50,685 bases of DNA from Planctomycetaceae bacterium (lineage in GTDB: Bacteria > Planctomycetota > Planctomycetia > Pirellulales > UBA7805). The position numbers and the translations under genes were made by a program. Location of the stretch: assembly GCA_902630355.1 (NCBI GenBank), contig CACOUL010000016.1, positions 1 through 50,685 of the forward strand. Direction: 5' to 3'. The number at the start of each line of letters is the position of its first letter. The first letter of the stretch is position 1. This document shows, piece after piece, positions 42,964-50,683 of this stretch. The notes beneath the pieces were generated by a model that was not told the origin of the DNA, searched no databases, and saw nothing but the letters and a program-made list of their open reading frames with translations.

Positions 42964-43695
42964 CTACTCGATCGCGATCACGATGTTCACGCTTGCCCGG
43001 ATCTCCTGCGAGCCGGCCGCGATCGGTACTGCCTTGGCTTCCATATCCATGGCCATCCCCCCCCGGTTCATCATTAGCGGCTGCGGCGCGTAGCCGCCTC
43101 CTTCGCGGATGGTTTGAATCGCTCCGAGTTGCACTTCAGCGGCCTCGGCCAACAGATTGGCTTTCCGCAGTGCATTGGCCACGGCTTTTTTGCGGGCCTC
43201 ATCGAGCAGCGGGCCGGGCTTGTCGACAAAAAATGAAGGGCCATTGACCGAATTGGCACCCAAAGTGATCACTTTGTCGAGAATCGGCCCGACATCATTC
43301 AGGTTGCGGATAATGCCGGTGGCCGTATTGGAAACCCGGTAGCCGACAATTTTAGGGTCGACGCGTGGGGCCCCCGCTTTGCGCGGCATACGAGAGTAGA
43401 CCGGACTCACTGAAAATTGAGCCGTTTGCAGATCGTCTTCGGCAATCCCCGCCTCTCGCATGCCCGCCATCACTTCCTGCATCTGATCGCTGTTCTTGTT
43501 GAGCGCTTCCCGGGCCGTCTCCGCTTCGGTCACCACACCGGCCGAAATCGAGGCAGTATCCGGTTTCACTTTGACTTTGCCCTCGCCCGAGACAGTGATG
43601 GTTCGCGGGGGTTTGTCTGCTTCGTGGTGATCGGCCCAAGCCGACGGAACCGAAAGACTCAGAAGCATCGCAGCGGTAAGCAAGCGGTTGATCAT
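42964..43695 (-). CDS. SIMPL (DUF541) domain periplasmic protein
   Basis: This is a 243-residue exported protein with signal peptide MINRLLTAAMLLSLSVPSAWA. The SIMPL domain contains RTITVSGEGKVKVKPDTASISAGVVTEAETAREALN and QTAQFSVSPVYSRM, and later GANSVNGPSFFVDKPGPLLDEARKKAVANALRKANLLAEAAEV. Function is not established for the family. AAGGAAAG precedes the ATG, and TAGAAT at 43745-43740 (minus strand) is a possible -10. It converges on the GH2 gene. Confidence 0.9.
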   Translation of the reverse strand: MINRLLTAAMLLSLSVPSAWADHHEADKPPRTITVSGEGKVKVKPDTASISAGVVTEAETAREALNKNSDQMQEVMAGMREAGIAEDDLQTAQFSVSPVYSRMPRKAGAPRVDPKIVGYRVSNTATGIIRNLNDVGPILDKVITLGANSVNGPSFFVDKPGPLLDEARKKAVANALRKANLLAEAAEVQLGAIQTIREGGGYAPQPLMMNRGGMAMDMEAKAVPIAAGSQEIRASVNIVIAIE

Positions 43696-43739
43696 TTTTA
43701 CTTTCCTTTTTAACGCGGCCCGGCGGCTGAACGGGTCCC

Positions 43740-43745
43740 ATTCTA
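43740..43745 (-). promoter_or_regulatory. TAGAAT -10-like element upstream of the SIMPL gene
   Basis: TAGAAT on the minus strand (43745-43740) lies 45 bases before the SIMPL start. No clear -35 was found. Confidence 0.3.
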
Positions 43746-43875
43746 CCGCAGGGGCATCTTGGCTCCAGGGTGAGCGAGACGGGTACCACTAAGACGCGGC
43801 AGCCGGGTAAAGGTTCCCATCGCCTTCATTTTTATCAAAAAATCGCACTGGCCGACCGTTTTCCTGCCCGGCAGA

Positions 43876-44106
43876 TCAATCGAGTTGGGGACCGGGGTGA
43901 CGAAACTCCGTCTGTTCGAGCGTCGGCATCGCGTCCCATTGCTGCTGCGGGTGACGGTGAATGCCCACGATCCGCACATCCTGCACATTGCCTCGGTTCT
44001 CGTTCGCTTCTGCTCGCTCGAGGACCGGCACGTCGCGCAGTACGATCAAGCTCAGGCAAAAAGCAATCACGGTCAGTATGCATTTGGTGTAAAGATCAAT
44101 TTTCAT
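43876..44106 (-). CDS. Short single-helix protein
   Basis: This 76-residue protein starts MKIDLYTKCILTVIAFCLSLIVLRDVPV, one N-terminal hydrophobic helix, followed by a polar region. It has a strong Shine-Dalgarno, AAGGAGTGA, immediately before the ATG at 44106, which makes it a real gene despite its size. Similar short proteins beginning MKIDLYTK occur in other bacteria, from memory and unverified. It follows the sulfatase gene on the same strand after 19 bases, so co-transcription is likely. Function is unknown. Confidence 0.75.
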   Translation of the reverse strand: MKIDLYTKCILTVIAFCLSLIVLRDVPVLERAEANENRGNVQDVRIVGIHRHPQQQWDAMPTLEQTEFRHPGPQLD

Positions 44107-44125
44107 GGTTCACTCCTTTGTGTGA

Positions 44126-45463
44126 TTAATCCGAAGGGGGTTTCCACCACCGGTCGAGATCCGCAAGCATCGTGTCGACGCGCTCGGGATGCTCAGCGGC
44201 CACATTTTTTGTTTCGTGCGGATCGGAGGCCAAATCGAACAGTTCGATATTTTTGTATTTCCCGGTCAGTCGTGGTGTTTTGCGCCGGTGTCCGCCGTTG
44301 TACGGCAGCACTTGGGGCGAGGGATCCTGCCAGACGACGAGTTTCCAGTTGCCATCAATGCAGGAGCGGGTCCAGAGGCTCGCCTCGGGGCGTTCGACTG
44401 CGACCATATCGTGGGCGTAGTTGGCGAGAAAAATTTCCTTTCGCCTTCGCACTTCTTTCGGATCGAGCAGATTCACGCCGGGAAGTCCTTTGGGTAGCTC
44501 CACGCGACAGGCATCGAGAATGGTTGGCATTAAATCCAAATTGGTCGCCAAATCACGGGTGTCTATTCTGGGGGTGATTTTGTTTGGCCAGCGAAGGATG
44601 ATCGGCGTCCGCACCCCGTTTTCATAAGGAAACGCCTTGCCGAAGGCGTTCCAACCGTTGTCGGCCAGATAGATCACCAATGTATTGTCGACCACGTTTT
44701 TTTCCTTGAGCATGCCGAGCAGTTCTCCGGTCGTTTCGTCCATCCACTCGACCATCGCCAGATACTTGCGCTCGGCCGGGTCCGCAATGTCGGCATATTT
44801 TTTCAGCAGTCGCTCGGGTGGATTGTGCGGTACGTGCGGTAGGAAGGGGGCGTACCAGACGAAGAACGGTTTCTTCTCGTCGATGGACGCATCGATAAAC
44901 GCGTCGATTGGCTCCATCGTCTCGCGGCCAATCGCCAGGGCTTTTCCGCCGTGTCGACCGGTCGGGCCCATGTGATCGGTGAAGCCGACCAGTTCGGGAT
45001 TGCGCATCCAGAACTTGCCGGTATGCATCGTGCGGTAACCAGCATCTTTTAGGAGTCGAGGGAGCTGAGGCAGTTCGAGGAATGGCTCGATAAAACGATC
45101 GCGGGCAGCGACCGGGGCATCGCCCTTTTTAACGACCGGATCGTTGCCGGTGATTCCGTGCTGGTGGGCGTGCAGGCCCGTAAGCATCGTGGCGAGCGAG
45201 GGACTGCAGATCGCCGTAGCGACATAGCCGCGAGTGAAGGTGAGCCCTTCGCGCGCGAGCTGATCAATATTCGGCGTGCGGGCCCGCGTGTGGCCCATGA
45301 ACGAGTAATCGGTCCAGGCGTGATCGTCGCTGATAATCAGCACTACATTGGGTGGAGACTCGCCGGTGACCACCGGGGGATAGATCGCAATGATCAGGCC
45401 GACCCCGAGGGCCAACCAAAACACAGAGCGGGACAGGTAAGGTGAATTAACGCGACTGATCAT
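44126..45463 (-). CDS. Secreted sulfatase with a CSPSL active-site signature
   Basis: This 445-residue exported protein of the sulfatase family (alkaline-phosphatase superfamily) contains metal ligands in NVVLIISDDHAWTDY and DNGWNAFGKAFPYENGVRTP. The formylglycine site reads ATAICSPSLATMLTG: the cysteine is present, but the arginine of C-x-P-x-R is a leucine (codon CTC, one base from CGC). GITGND follows. The signal region is SRSVFWLALGVGLIIAIYPP. ATG 45463 is chosen over the GTG at 45499. If the changed residue blocks formylglycine formation the protein may be inactive, but a family with this signature may also exist in planctomycetes. The short 76-residue gene follows on the same strand. 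Confidence 0.88.
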   Translation of the reverse strand: MISRVNSPYLSRSVFWLALGVGLIIAIYPPVVTGESPPNVVLIISDDHAWTDYSFMGHTRARTPNIDQLAREGLTFTRGYVATAICSPSLATMLTGLHAHQHGITGNDPVVKKGDAPVAARDRFIEPFLELPQLPRLLKDAGYRTMHTGKFWMRNPELVGFTDHMGPTGRHGGKALAIGRETMEPIDAFIDASIDEKKPFFVWYAPFLPHVPHNPPERLLKKYADIADPAERKYLAMVEWMDETTGELLGMLKEKNVVDNTLVIYLADNGWNAFGKAFPYENGVRTPIILRWPNKITPRIDTRDLATNLDLMPTILDACRVELPKGLPGVNLLDPKEVRRRKEIFLANYAHDMVAVERPEASLWTRSCIDGNWKLVVWQDPSPQVLPYNGGHRRKTPRLTGKYKNIELFDLASDPHETKNVAAEHPERVDTMLADLDRWWKPPSD

Positions 45464-45502
45464 CTCACAGAGAGTGTAACCTGAAAGCCGGTGGGCCACA
45501 CC

Positions 45503-46333
45503 CTAGGTCCGGTCTTGATGTACCGGTTGCAAATTGTGGAAACCGAGCAACTGGGCAGTGATGGGGATACAACCAAAACAGAGCAGAAAGAGCGTCGCCG
45601 CCAGGGTGGCCGCAATCCAGAAAGGTTGTCGCGTGTCCTGGACTGACGATGGTATCAACCACCAGAAAAGCAGACTCAAAATCGTTCCCACCGCGATGCT
45701 CACGACTGGGGTGATCGCAAAAACTGCTCCCCGCGTCATCCAGTTTTTCGCAAATTGATTCCGCGCAGTCAGGTAAATTAGAACACCGCTCAGCAAGCCG
45801 ATAATGGTCAACAGCGGTCCGATCGCGCCGAGCAAGTGCAGTTGCAGTGAGCACACTAGCAAAACGGTTCCCGAGACCGTTGCACTCATGAAAATTTTGT
45901 CAAATACGAAGTGTCTTCCGCGTGTCTGAAGCTTGCGGATCGACCTGTCAAAATCAGCCTTTAATCCGGCGTCAACAAAAATGTTGCCCAGATTTCTTTG
46001 CACGAAGAGATCGCGACGAATCTCGGCGACGGAGACGCCCTGCAGTGCACCAGCAGTTGTGCCGATGAAGCAATTGTCCTTAAGGTCTTGTAACACGAGG
46101 TACGTATCTTGCCGGCCCATCCAGCAACCGGCCACCACATCTCCTTCGAAAAGTCGATGATTGTCGTGATCACGGATCGGTAATTCGCGAACGGCTAAAT
46201 CGGCATGCCTCGGCGTGCCGTTCCAACCGTAACCGTCGGCGGAGAAGAACGAAAATCGGCCCGCATTTTTCTTGAAACCCACGGGACGACTGCGGTGAAA
46301 AAGTTTCCACCAAGGTTCGGCGTCCATTTCCAT
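45503..46333 (-). CDS. Membrane protein with about four helices, family not recognised
   Basis: This is a 276-residue protein. The N-terminal half is soluble and contains RELPIRDHDNHRLFEGDVVAGCWMGRQDTYLVLQ, with no recognised domain. The C-terminal half has about four hydrophobic helices, the first starting IFMSATVSGTVLLVC and the last PFWIAATLAATLFLLCFGCI. It shares an 80-base divergent start region with the membrane peptidase-like gene at 46414, so they may be controlled together. The ATG at 46333 has AGGAGG 13 bases upstream, which is a long spacing. I do not recognise it. Confidence 0.6.
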   Translation of the reverse strand: MEMDAEPWWKLFHRSRPVGFKKNAGRFSFFSADGYGWNGTPRHADLAVRELPIRDHDNHRLFEGDVVAGCWMGRQDTYLVLQDLKDNCFIGTTAGALQGVSVAEIRRDLFVQRNLGNIFVDAGLKADFDRSIRKLQTRGRHFVFDKIFMSATVSGTVLLVCSLQLHLLGAIGPLLTIIGLLSGVLIYLTARNQFAKNWMTRGAVFAITPVVSIAVGTILSLLFWWLIPSSVQDTRQPFWIAATLAATLFLLCFGCIPITAQLLGFHNLQPVHQDRT

Positions 46334-46413
46334 TGATTCAACTTTGCCTCCTCATTCGAACACTTAGTTCTATAGTTGTTCCGAAGGAAAAACAAAGACT
46401 CGCTATCACTGAA

Positions 46414-47562
46414 ATGGTTTCTTGCATGTCTTATGCTCAGGCGCGCCTCTGGATCGGAATCTCTGCCGTCGGATTCAACGTATTGCTCGCTACCGGTGTG
46501 GTGATCGGTAGTCAGGCGAGTTCGACTGAATTTCTTAACTCAGACGCCGCACTCTGGGTGCTTCTTGTCGCTTACGTGATTTGGATGGTTCCTTTTGATT
46601 TCCTCGGTGGTTGGTGGTTGCCCAGGCGGTACGGCCGTTCGCAGCAGGCGTTATTTCCTTTTATCGGTGATTGGTTGCGAGGTGTTTTGTTGCAATCGAT
46701 CGTGTTTGTCGTTTGTGGTGCCAGCTTACTTTGGGCTGCCCGTACGGGGGGGCTGACTGGGAGCATGATCATGCTGGCCGTGCTGTTTATGCTCCTGTTA
46801 ACTCTTCGACCGGTGTGGCTACGTTGGCTCTCCGCGTCTGACAATACAGACCATGAGTCGGATGTGATGGCGATTGAAGATCAGGTTACAGATTGGGGGA
46901 TCTCCTGCGGTCCAATTGTTTTCCGTCGGTCACCGACCACTGGTTTTACTGGCAGCATTGTGGGCTTGATCAAACCGCAGATTATTCTCCCAGTCCATTG
47001 GCGGACTCTGTTGAGCAATGAAGAGATTGCGGCCTTGGCCGCGCGACGATCAATCACCCTGAGTACCGGTTCTCGGCGTCTTGGTCTTATTTTTGCCATC
47101 GCGTGGACATTGTTGGCCTTTATCGCAGGCAATTGGTTCGCGGGGACCATCGAGCGCGGTCCACAAACTGCGATCGATTTATTACACGTGACTGCCGCGA
47201 CCACCCTGTGGAATTTTTTGGGTTTATTACTGCTCCCGTCGGTCAGCCGATTTGCTTCGCGAAGACTCGACGGAATGGCCGTAGGCAGCGTCCCCAACCT
47301 TGTATTGCAAGCAGCGCAGGAAAAGGTTGATCGGGTACAGGATAATGAGGTCCGACGCCCAAAAGGCATTGAGTTTATTTTTCACCCGGTTCCAAGCGTC
47401 GCGCTGCGGCAGCAGCGTGAACTGACGAGCTTAACTGCTGTACCATGGCATGTCGCGCGACAGGCGCTCTATTTATCGTGGGCGGTTTGCAGTCCGCTTG
47501 CCCGAGCAGTCCACTGTAACGCAGGGCAGAGCTTACTTTGGATATGTCCGCCTACCGATTAG
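46414..47562 (+). CDS. Multi-helix membrane protein resembling M48/M56 peptidases without HExxH
   Basis: This is a 382-residue membrane protein. Several N-terminal helices (ISAVGFNVLLATGVVIG, LWVLLVAYVIWMVPF, LLQSIVFVVCGASLLWA) are followed by a soluble segment with GPIVFRRSPTTGFTGSIVGLIKPQIILPVHWRTLLSNEEIAALAARRSI. That is how M48/M56 peptidases look just before their zinc motif, but no HExxH follows; the corresponding residues are AARRSITLSTGSRR. Two later helices are also present. The start is uncertain: ATG 46414, ATG 46426 or the TTG at 46333. Its stop overlaps that of the convergent cupredoxin gene. The resemblance is by eye. Confidence 0.6.
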   Translation: MVSCMSYAQARLWIGISAVGFNVLLATGVVIGSQASSTEFLNSDAALWVLLVAYVIWMVPFDFLGGWWLPRRYGRSQQALFPFIGDWLRGVLLQSIVFVVCGASLLWAARTGGLTGSMIMLAVLFMLLLTLRPVWLRWLSASDNTDHESDVMAIEDQVTDWGISCGPIVFRRSPTTGFTGSIVGLIKPQIILPVHWRTLLSNEEIAALAARRSITLSTGSRRLGLIFAIAWTLLAFIAGNWFAGTIERGPQTAIDLLHVTAATTLWNFLGLLLLPSVSRFASRRLDGMAVGSVPNLVLQAAQEKVDRVQDNEVRRPKGIEFIFHPVPSVALRQQRELTSLTAVPWHVARQALYLSWAVCSPLARAVHCNAGQSLLWICPPTD

Positions 47563-48125
47563 CGTCGGTTACGACGGCAACACAATAAGAGCGTTATGCC
47601 TAGCAGTCCACATACAATCGCCGACGGCTCGGGTACCGAACTCGACACAGCTTGAACGATAATTTGGCCTGCCATATTCGCGTGTCCGGCCACTCCGCAA
47701 GTGTAAAAGTAGCTGCCGGCTTCCGGTGTCCAGTCGAGCGTCCTGCTACCTTGCGAACTTCCGACCGGCCAGACCACCATCGACCCCCCGTCCAGCACAC
47801 TGCCAAAAAAACTTGAATCGGTGACCGTGCGAACAAATTCACTACCGTCGACCCCTGAGCCGGTAGCGTCGATCGGGGCGCTGTCGTCGAGCAGAGCGAA
47901 CGGGTGCATTGCGCCGCTATGGGTGAAAGTGTATGTCTCTCCCGCCGTAAGCATGAGTGTGGGATCCGGCGCAAAATCGTCTGCCTCGTCTGTGCGGAGC
48001 AGAAAGCTGATCGTGCTGTCGAACGAAATTTGAAACGTATCACCTGGGTTGCCGACAACAATGCCTGCATCGGCGCAAACTGGACACGCAAGAAGAAGTG
48101 CACAAATAAAACCTGTCCGAATCAT
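47559..48125 (-). CDS. Secreted cupredoxin with PEP-CTERM sorting signal
   Basis: This 188-residue exported protein has a signal peptide (MIRTGFICALLLACPVCADA) and a plastocyanin-like beta-sandwich. Type 1 copper ligands are the His in FTHSGAMHPFALL and the Cys, His and Met in FYTCGVAGHANMAGQI, with the spacing C-x4-H-x2-M, which is close to the azurin/plastocyanin pattern. The C-terminus ends with the PEP-CTERM signal SVPEPSAIVCGLLGITLLLCCRRNRR (Val-Pro-Glu-Pro, hydrophobic helix, basic tail), which targets proteins for exosortase processing. It is preceded by a good promoter and is probably an electron-transfer or surface protein. No exosortase gene is in the window. Confidence 0.82.
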   Translation of the reverse strand: MIRTGFICALLLACPVCADAGIVVGNPGDTFQISFDSTISFLLRTDEADDFAPDPTLMLTAGETYTFTHSGAMHPFALLDDSAPIDATGSGVDGSEFVRTVTDSSFFGSVLDGGSMVVWPVGSSQGSRTLDWTPEAGSYFYTCGVAGHANMAGQIIVQAVSSSVPEPSAIVCGLLGITLLLCCRRNRR

Positions 48126-48208
48126 TAGTCTGCTTTCTGATTACGTGTTTGGGATTATCCTTATGACACGAATGCTAGCGGTGACTCGCAGTGTCGTTTC
48201 TACCTCTC

Positions 48209-48236
48209 AATATAAAAAGAGATCTAAGTTCGACAA
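48209..48236 (-). promoter_or_regulatory. Sigma70-like promoter for the cupredoxin gene
   Basis: On the minus strand TTGTCG (48236-48231), a 16-base spacer and TATATT (48214-48209) place the start about 78 bases before the cupredoxin ATG at 48125. Confidence 0.5.
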
Positions 48237-48252
48237 GTAATTTTCTGGAAGA

Positions 48253-48283
48253 AATCGGCAAAACAAAGACTCAAAGGCCGATT
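48253..48283 (-). terminator. Stem-loop between fhcC and the cupredoxin gene
   Basis: AATCGGC (48253-48259) and GCCGATT (48277-48283) are a perfect 7-base inverted repeat with a 17-base loop, downstream of fhcC on its strand. No T-run follows, so a terminator role is uncertain. Confidence 0.3.
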
Positions 48284-48310
48284 GGAGTCCAATGAGTGAG
48301 ACGATTTGTC

Positions 48311-49117
48311 TTATTGCTCAACAGAGCACAAGAGCTCGCCGCGTCCAGGAACCGAGAGGTCGCCGGAGTAAAAGTCGTAGACGCCCTCGAGTGCCAAGTC
48401 GATTCCGTGGGCTGCGAGGCTGCGAGTGAGCAGCGGCATAAATGGCGGCGAAAATTGGCGTGTGGCCAGGGCGAACGTGGGCATTACCTGAATCGGCCGG
48501 AGTGAAATGATTGTTCCCCTGTTCATCCACGCGCCGGTGCGAATCTCCGCACCCTCTCCGAGTACGATCGTACCCCCCTTCATCTGCAGGCCCGTGAAAT
48601 CTTTAGCGGCCCCACCGATCACAATGATGCCGCGACGCATCCGCATGCCGACTTCCAGGCCTGCTGAGCCGGCAACGTGGATCAGGCCGCCCTTCATTCC
48701 AGCGAGCGAACCGCGATAGGCCGCCCCGACTTGGCCTCCTGCATCGCCCGCAACGCGGATCACACCCCCCTTCATCTCCGCACCGATCCAATCTCCGGCG
48801 TTACCATTCACTTCAATCTCTCCGCCGGTCATGTAGGCACCCAGGTGCATGCCCACATCGCCCTCGATCTTCAGGTGCCCCCGCGACATGGCCCGTCCGA
48901 TCCAACGGACCTTTTTCAGGTCGCCGTGGATCTCAATCTCGCCGCTCTTTTCGCCTTCGATCTCGAAAAATTCGCGCAGCGGCAGTTGCCGCTTACCGTG
49001 ATAGACGGTGAGTTGTGCAATCTCGTCGGCCGAACATGCAGCCAGCTTATCGGGACAAAGCACCTCCGCTTCGAGGGGTACGGTCGGCTGCCGGGTGAGT
49101 GTGAGCTTGATACCCAT
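48311..49117 (-). CDS. fhcC: Formyltransferase/hydrolase complex subunit C
   Basis: FhcC is a structural subunit of the bacterial Fhc complex, which releases formate from formylated methanofuran-type carrier after FhcD transfers the formyl group; it resembles subunit C of archaeal formylmethanofuran dehydrogenase. The 268-residue protein carries a run of G-x2-G-x3-G-x2-G repeats (GRAMSRGHLKIEGDVGMHLG, GDWIGAEMKGGVIRVAGDAG, GLEVGMRMRRGIIVIGGAA, GLQMKGGTIVLGEGAEIRTG) that form a right-handed beta-helix. It starts 6 bases after the fhcA stop, so they are one operon. Confidence 0.93.
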   Translation of the reverse strand: MGIKLTLTRQPTVPLEAEVLCPDKLAACSADEIAQLTVYHGKRQLPLREFFEIEGEKSGEIEIHGDLKKVRWIGRAMSRGHLKIEGDVGMHLGAYMTGGEIEVNGNAGDWIGAEMKGGVIRVAGDAGGQVGAAYRGSLAGMKGGLIHVAGSAGLEVGMRMRRGIIVIGGAAKDFTGLQMKGGTIVLGEGAEIRTGAWMNRGTIISLRPIQVMPTFALATRQFSPPFMPLLTRSLAAHGIDLALEGVYDFYSGDLSVPGRGELLCSVEQ

Positions 49118-49123
49118 CGCGAA

Positions 49124-50683
49124 TCAGGAATCCTCGTCTGTATTGCAGTCGTGAATGCTTGCTCCGTGGACCCGCTCGATCTCAACCGGATAATTTTCAA
49201 ACTGCATCGTGTAGCAGTCTTCAAAAAGCGGTCGCATAAAATCGTTGGTCGCCGGATCATAAAATGGCTTTGCGATGTATTCTCGACCATCCGGTGCTTC
49301 ACGAATTTCACCGTCGTCGATGATCACTTCTCCGCTTTTAATCACATACCTCGGATGAGCAAACATGGTGCCCGGGTCATCATCCTGTTCGTAGATTACC
49401 ACGTCTCCATCGCAACCGGTTCCGAGATTTCCCTTTTGCTCCAATCCCAGGGCCCTCGCCGGTCCGGCTGACATTGACGTGGCGACATCCATCAGCGTGT
49501 ATTCTCGGGTGATCTCCGGGAGCACAATTTTATTTTTGATGTTGCTCGGCAGTTTTTTGAGACACTCATCACGAAAGTCGCGCGACATGAGCAATTTGAT
49601 GATTTCAGGATATCGCCAGAAACATCCTCCGTTCGGGTGATCGGTCGAAAGAAACACCTGCCACGGACTCTGAATCAACAGCAGCAACTCCAGACCACAC
49701 GCCCACTGCACGGCGTTGACCAGGTTGCTGGGCCGGTAGGTGTAGGGAACGATTCCGCAACCGGTTTCATTCTCAACGTCGAGGTTGCCCCATTTGCGGC
49801 CCGTGAGCTTGTAAAGCAAGTGCTGCCAGGGGCCGTCGGCAGTGATTGTCACCGTATCACCAAAGATCACCGCCCCGGCATCGGTCGTGATGGTCGGGTG
49901 CGTATTGAAGTATTCAGCAAGTTGTGCAGTTGCCGAGCAGATCGAGTCCCAGTCATCGCCCCCATAAGCGTGGTATTGGGAGTGGGCGATGTGCGCCCGA
50001 CTACCCTCGAGATGTTTGAGCGTATCGAGGGTCGTTTTGATGTTGCCCGGGGCACCCAGGTCATTGCAATGCAGGTGCATCGGATGGGGCAGGCCGAGAT
50101 CGTCACAGATTCTCGCAAGCTGTGTCACAATCGTGCCGGGAGTGATTTTGTCGTAGCCCTCGATTGGCGAGGAAAGCTGCCGGGCATCGCCGCCCCACTT
50201 CCAGGCGGCCACGCCCCCCGGGTTCACCGCTTTCACGCCATAACTTTTCGCCGCCCAGATATACCAGGCCACCACATCGCGGGCCCGCTCATATTCACCG
50301 GCCTCCATCTGATCGAGCATGATCTCGTTGTTGGCCATCAGCGTGAGGGTCGATTTATCGACGATCGGAATATCGGCCAACTCTTCGTGGGTATGCCGCG
50401 CCGAGAGAACCGGCACGGCTGCTTCGTTCACGGTGGTCCAACCCATTCCGGCATACAGGTAGCCGGTGGCAAAAGTAGTTGGAGCCATGCCCCCCAGGCC
50501 GCTACGGCGGGTCTTAGTCCGGATGAAGGCCTGCGTGCGGCGATGATCTTCCGGAGTCATCGCCCTCGCAAAGTTGATGGCCCCTCCGGCCACATGCGTA
50601 TGCACATCGACCCCACCCGGCATCACGATCATCCCGGTCGCATCGATCGTGCGTCCCTCGCTGGTCGCTTCGCATAAGCGGCC
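49124..50683 (-). CDS. fhcA: Formyltransferase/hydrolase complex subunit A (5' end outside window)
   Basis: FhcA is the amidohydrolase subunit of the Fhc complex and splits the formyl group from the carrier to give formate. About 519 residues are visible. The zinc ligands are HTH in MPGGVDVHTHVAGG, the modified lysine in SYGVKAVNPGG, the His in MHLHCNDLGAPG, the His in AHSQYHAYGGDDWDS, and the Asp in FLSTDHPNGGCFW. The reading frame runs off the right edge, with GRTIDATGMIV directly before the first internal ATG at 50632, so roughly 35-40 residues are missing. fhcC follows at 6 bases. fhcB is not seen and may lie beyond the edge. Confidence 0.95.
   Translation of the reverse strand, partial: GRLCEATSEGRTIDATGMIVMPGGVDVHTHVAGGAINFARAMTPEDHRRTQAFIRTKTRRSGLGGMAPTTFATGYLYAGMGWTTVNEAAVPVLSARHTHEELADIPIVDKSTLTLMANNEIMLDQMEAGEYERARDVVAWYIWAAKSYGVKAVNPGGVAAWKWGGDARQLSSPIEGYDKITPGTIVTQLARICDDLGLPHPMHLHCNDLGAPGNIKTTLDTLKHLEGSRAHIAHSQYHAYGGDDWDSICSATAQLAEYFNTHPTITTDAGAVIFGDTVTITADGPWQHLLYKLTGRKWGNLDVENETGCGIVPYTYRPSNLVNAVQWACGLELLLLIQSPWQVFLSTDHPNGGCFWRYPEIIKLLMSRDFRDECLKKLPSNIKNKIVLPEITREYTLMDVATSMSAGPARALGLEQKGNLGTGCDGDVVIYEQDDDPGTMFAHPRYVIKSGEVIIDDGEIREAPDGREYIAKPFYDPATNDFMRPLFEDCYTMQFENYPVEIERVHGASIHDCNTDEDS

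Noticed and set aside
49637-50677. Long open frame (346 residues) antisense to fhcA
   Set aside because: It lies entirely over a recognised gene; the composition (His/Arg-rich) is what a shadow of a GC-rich gene looks like.
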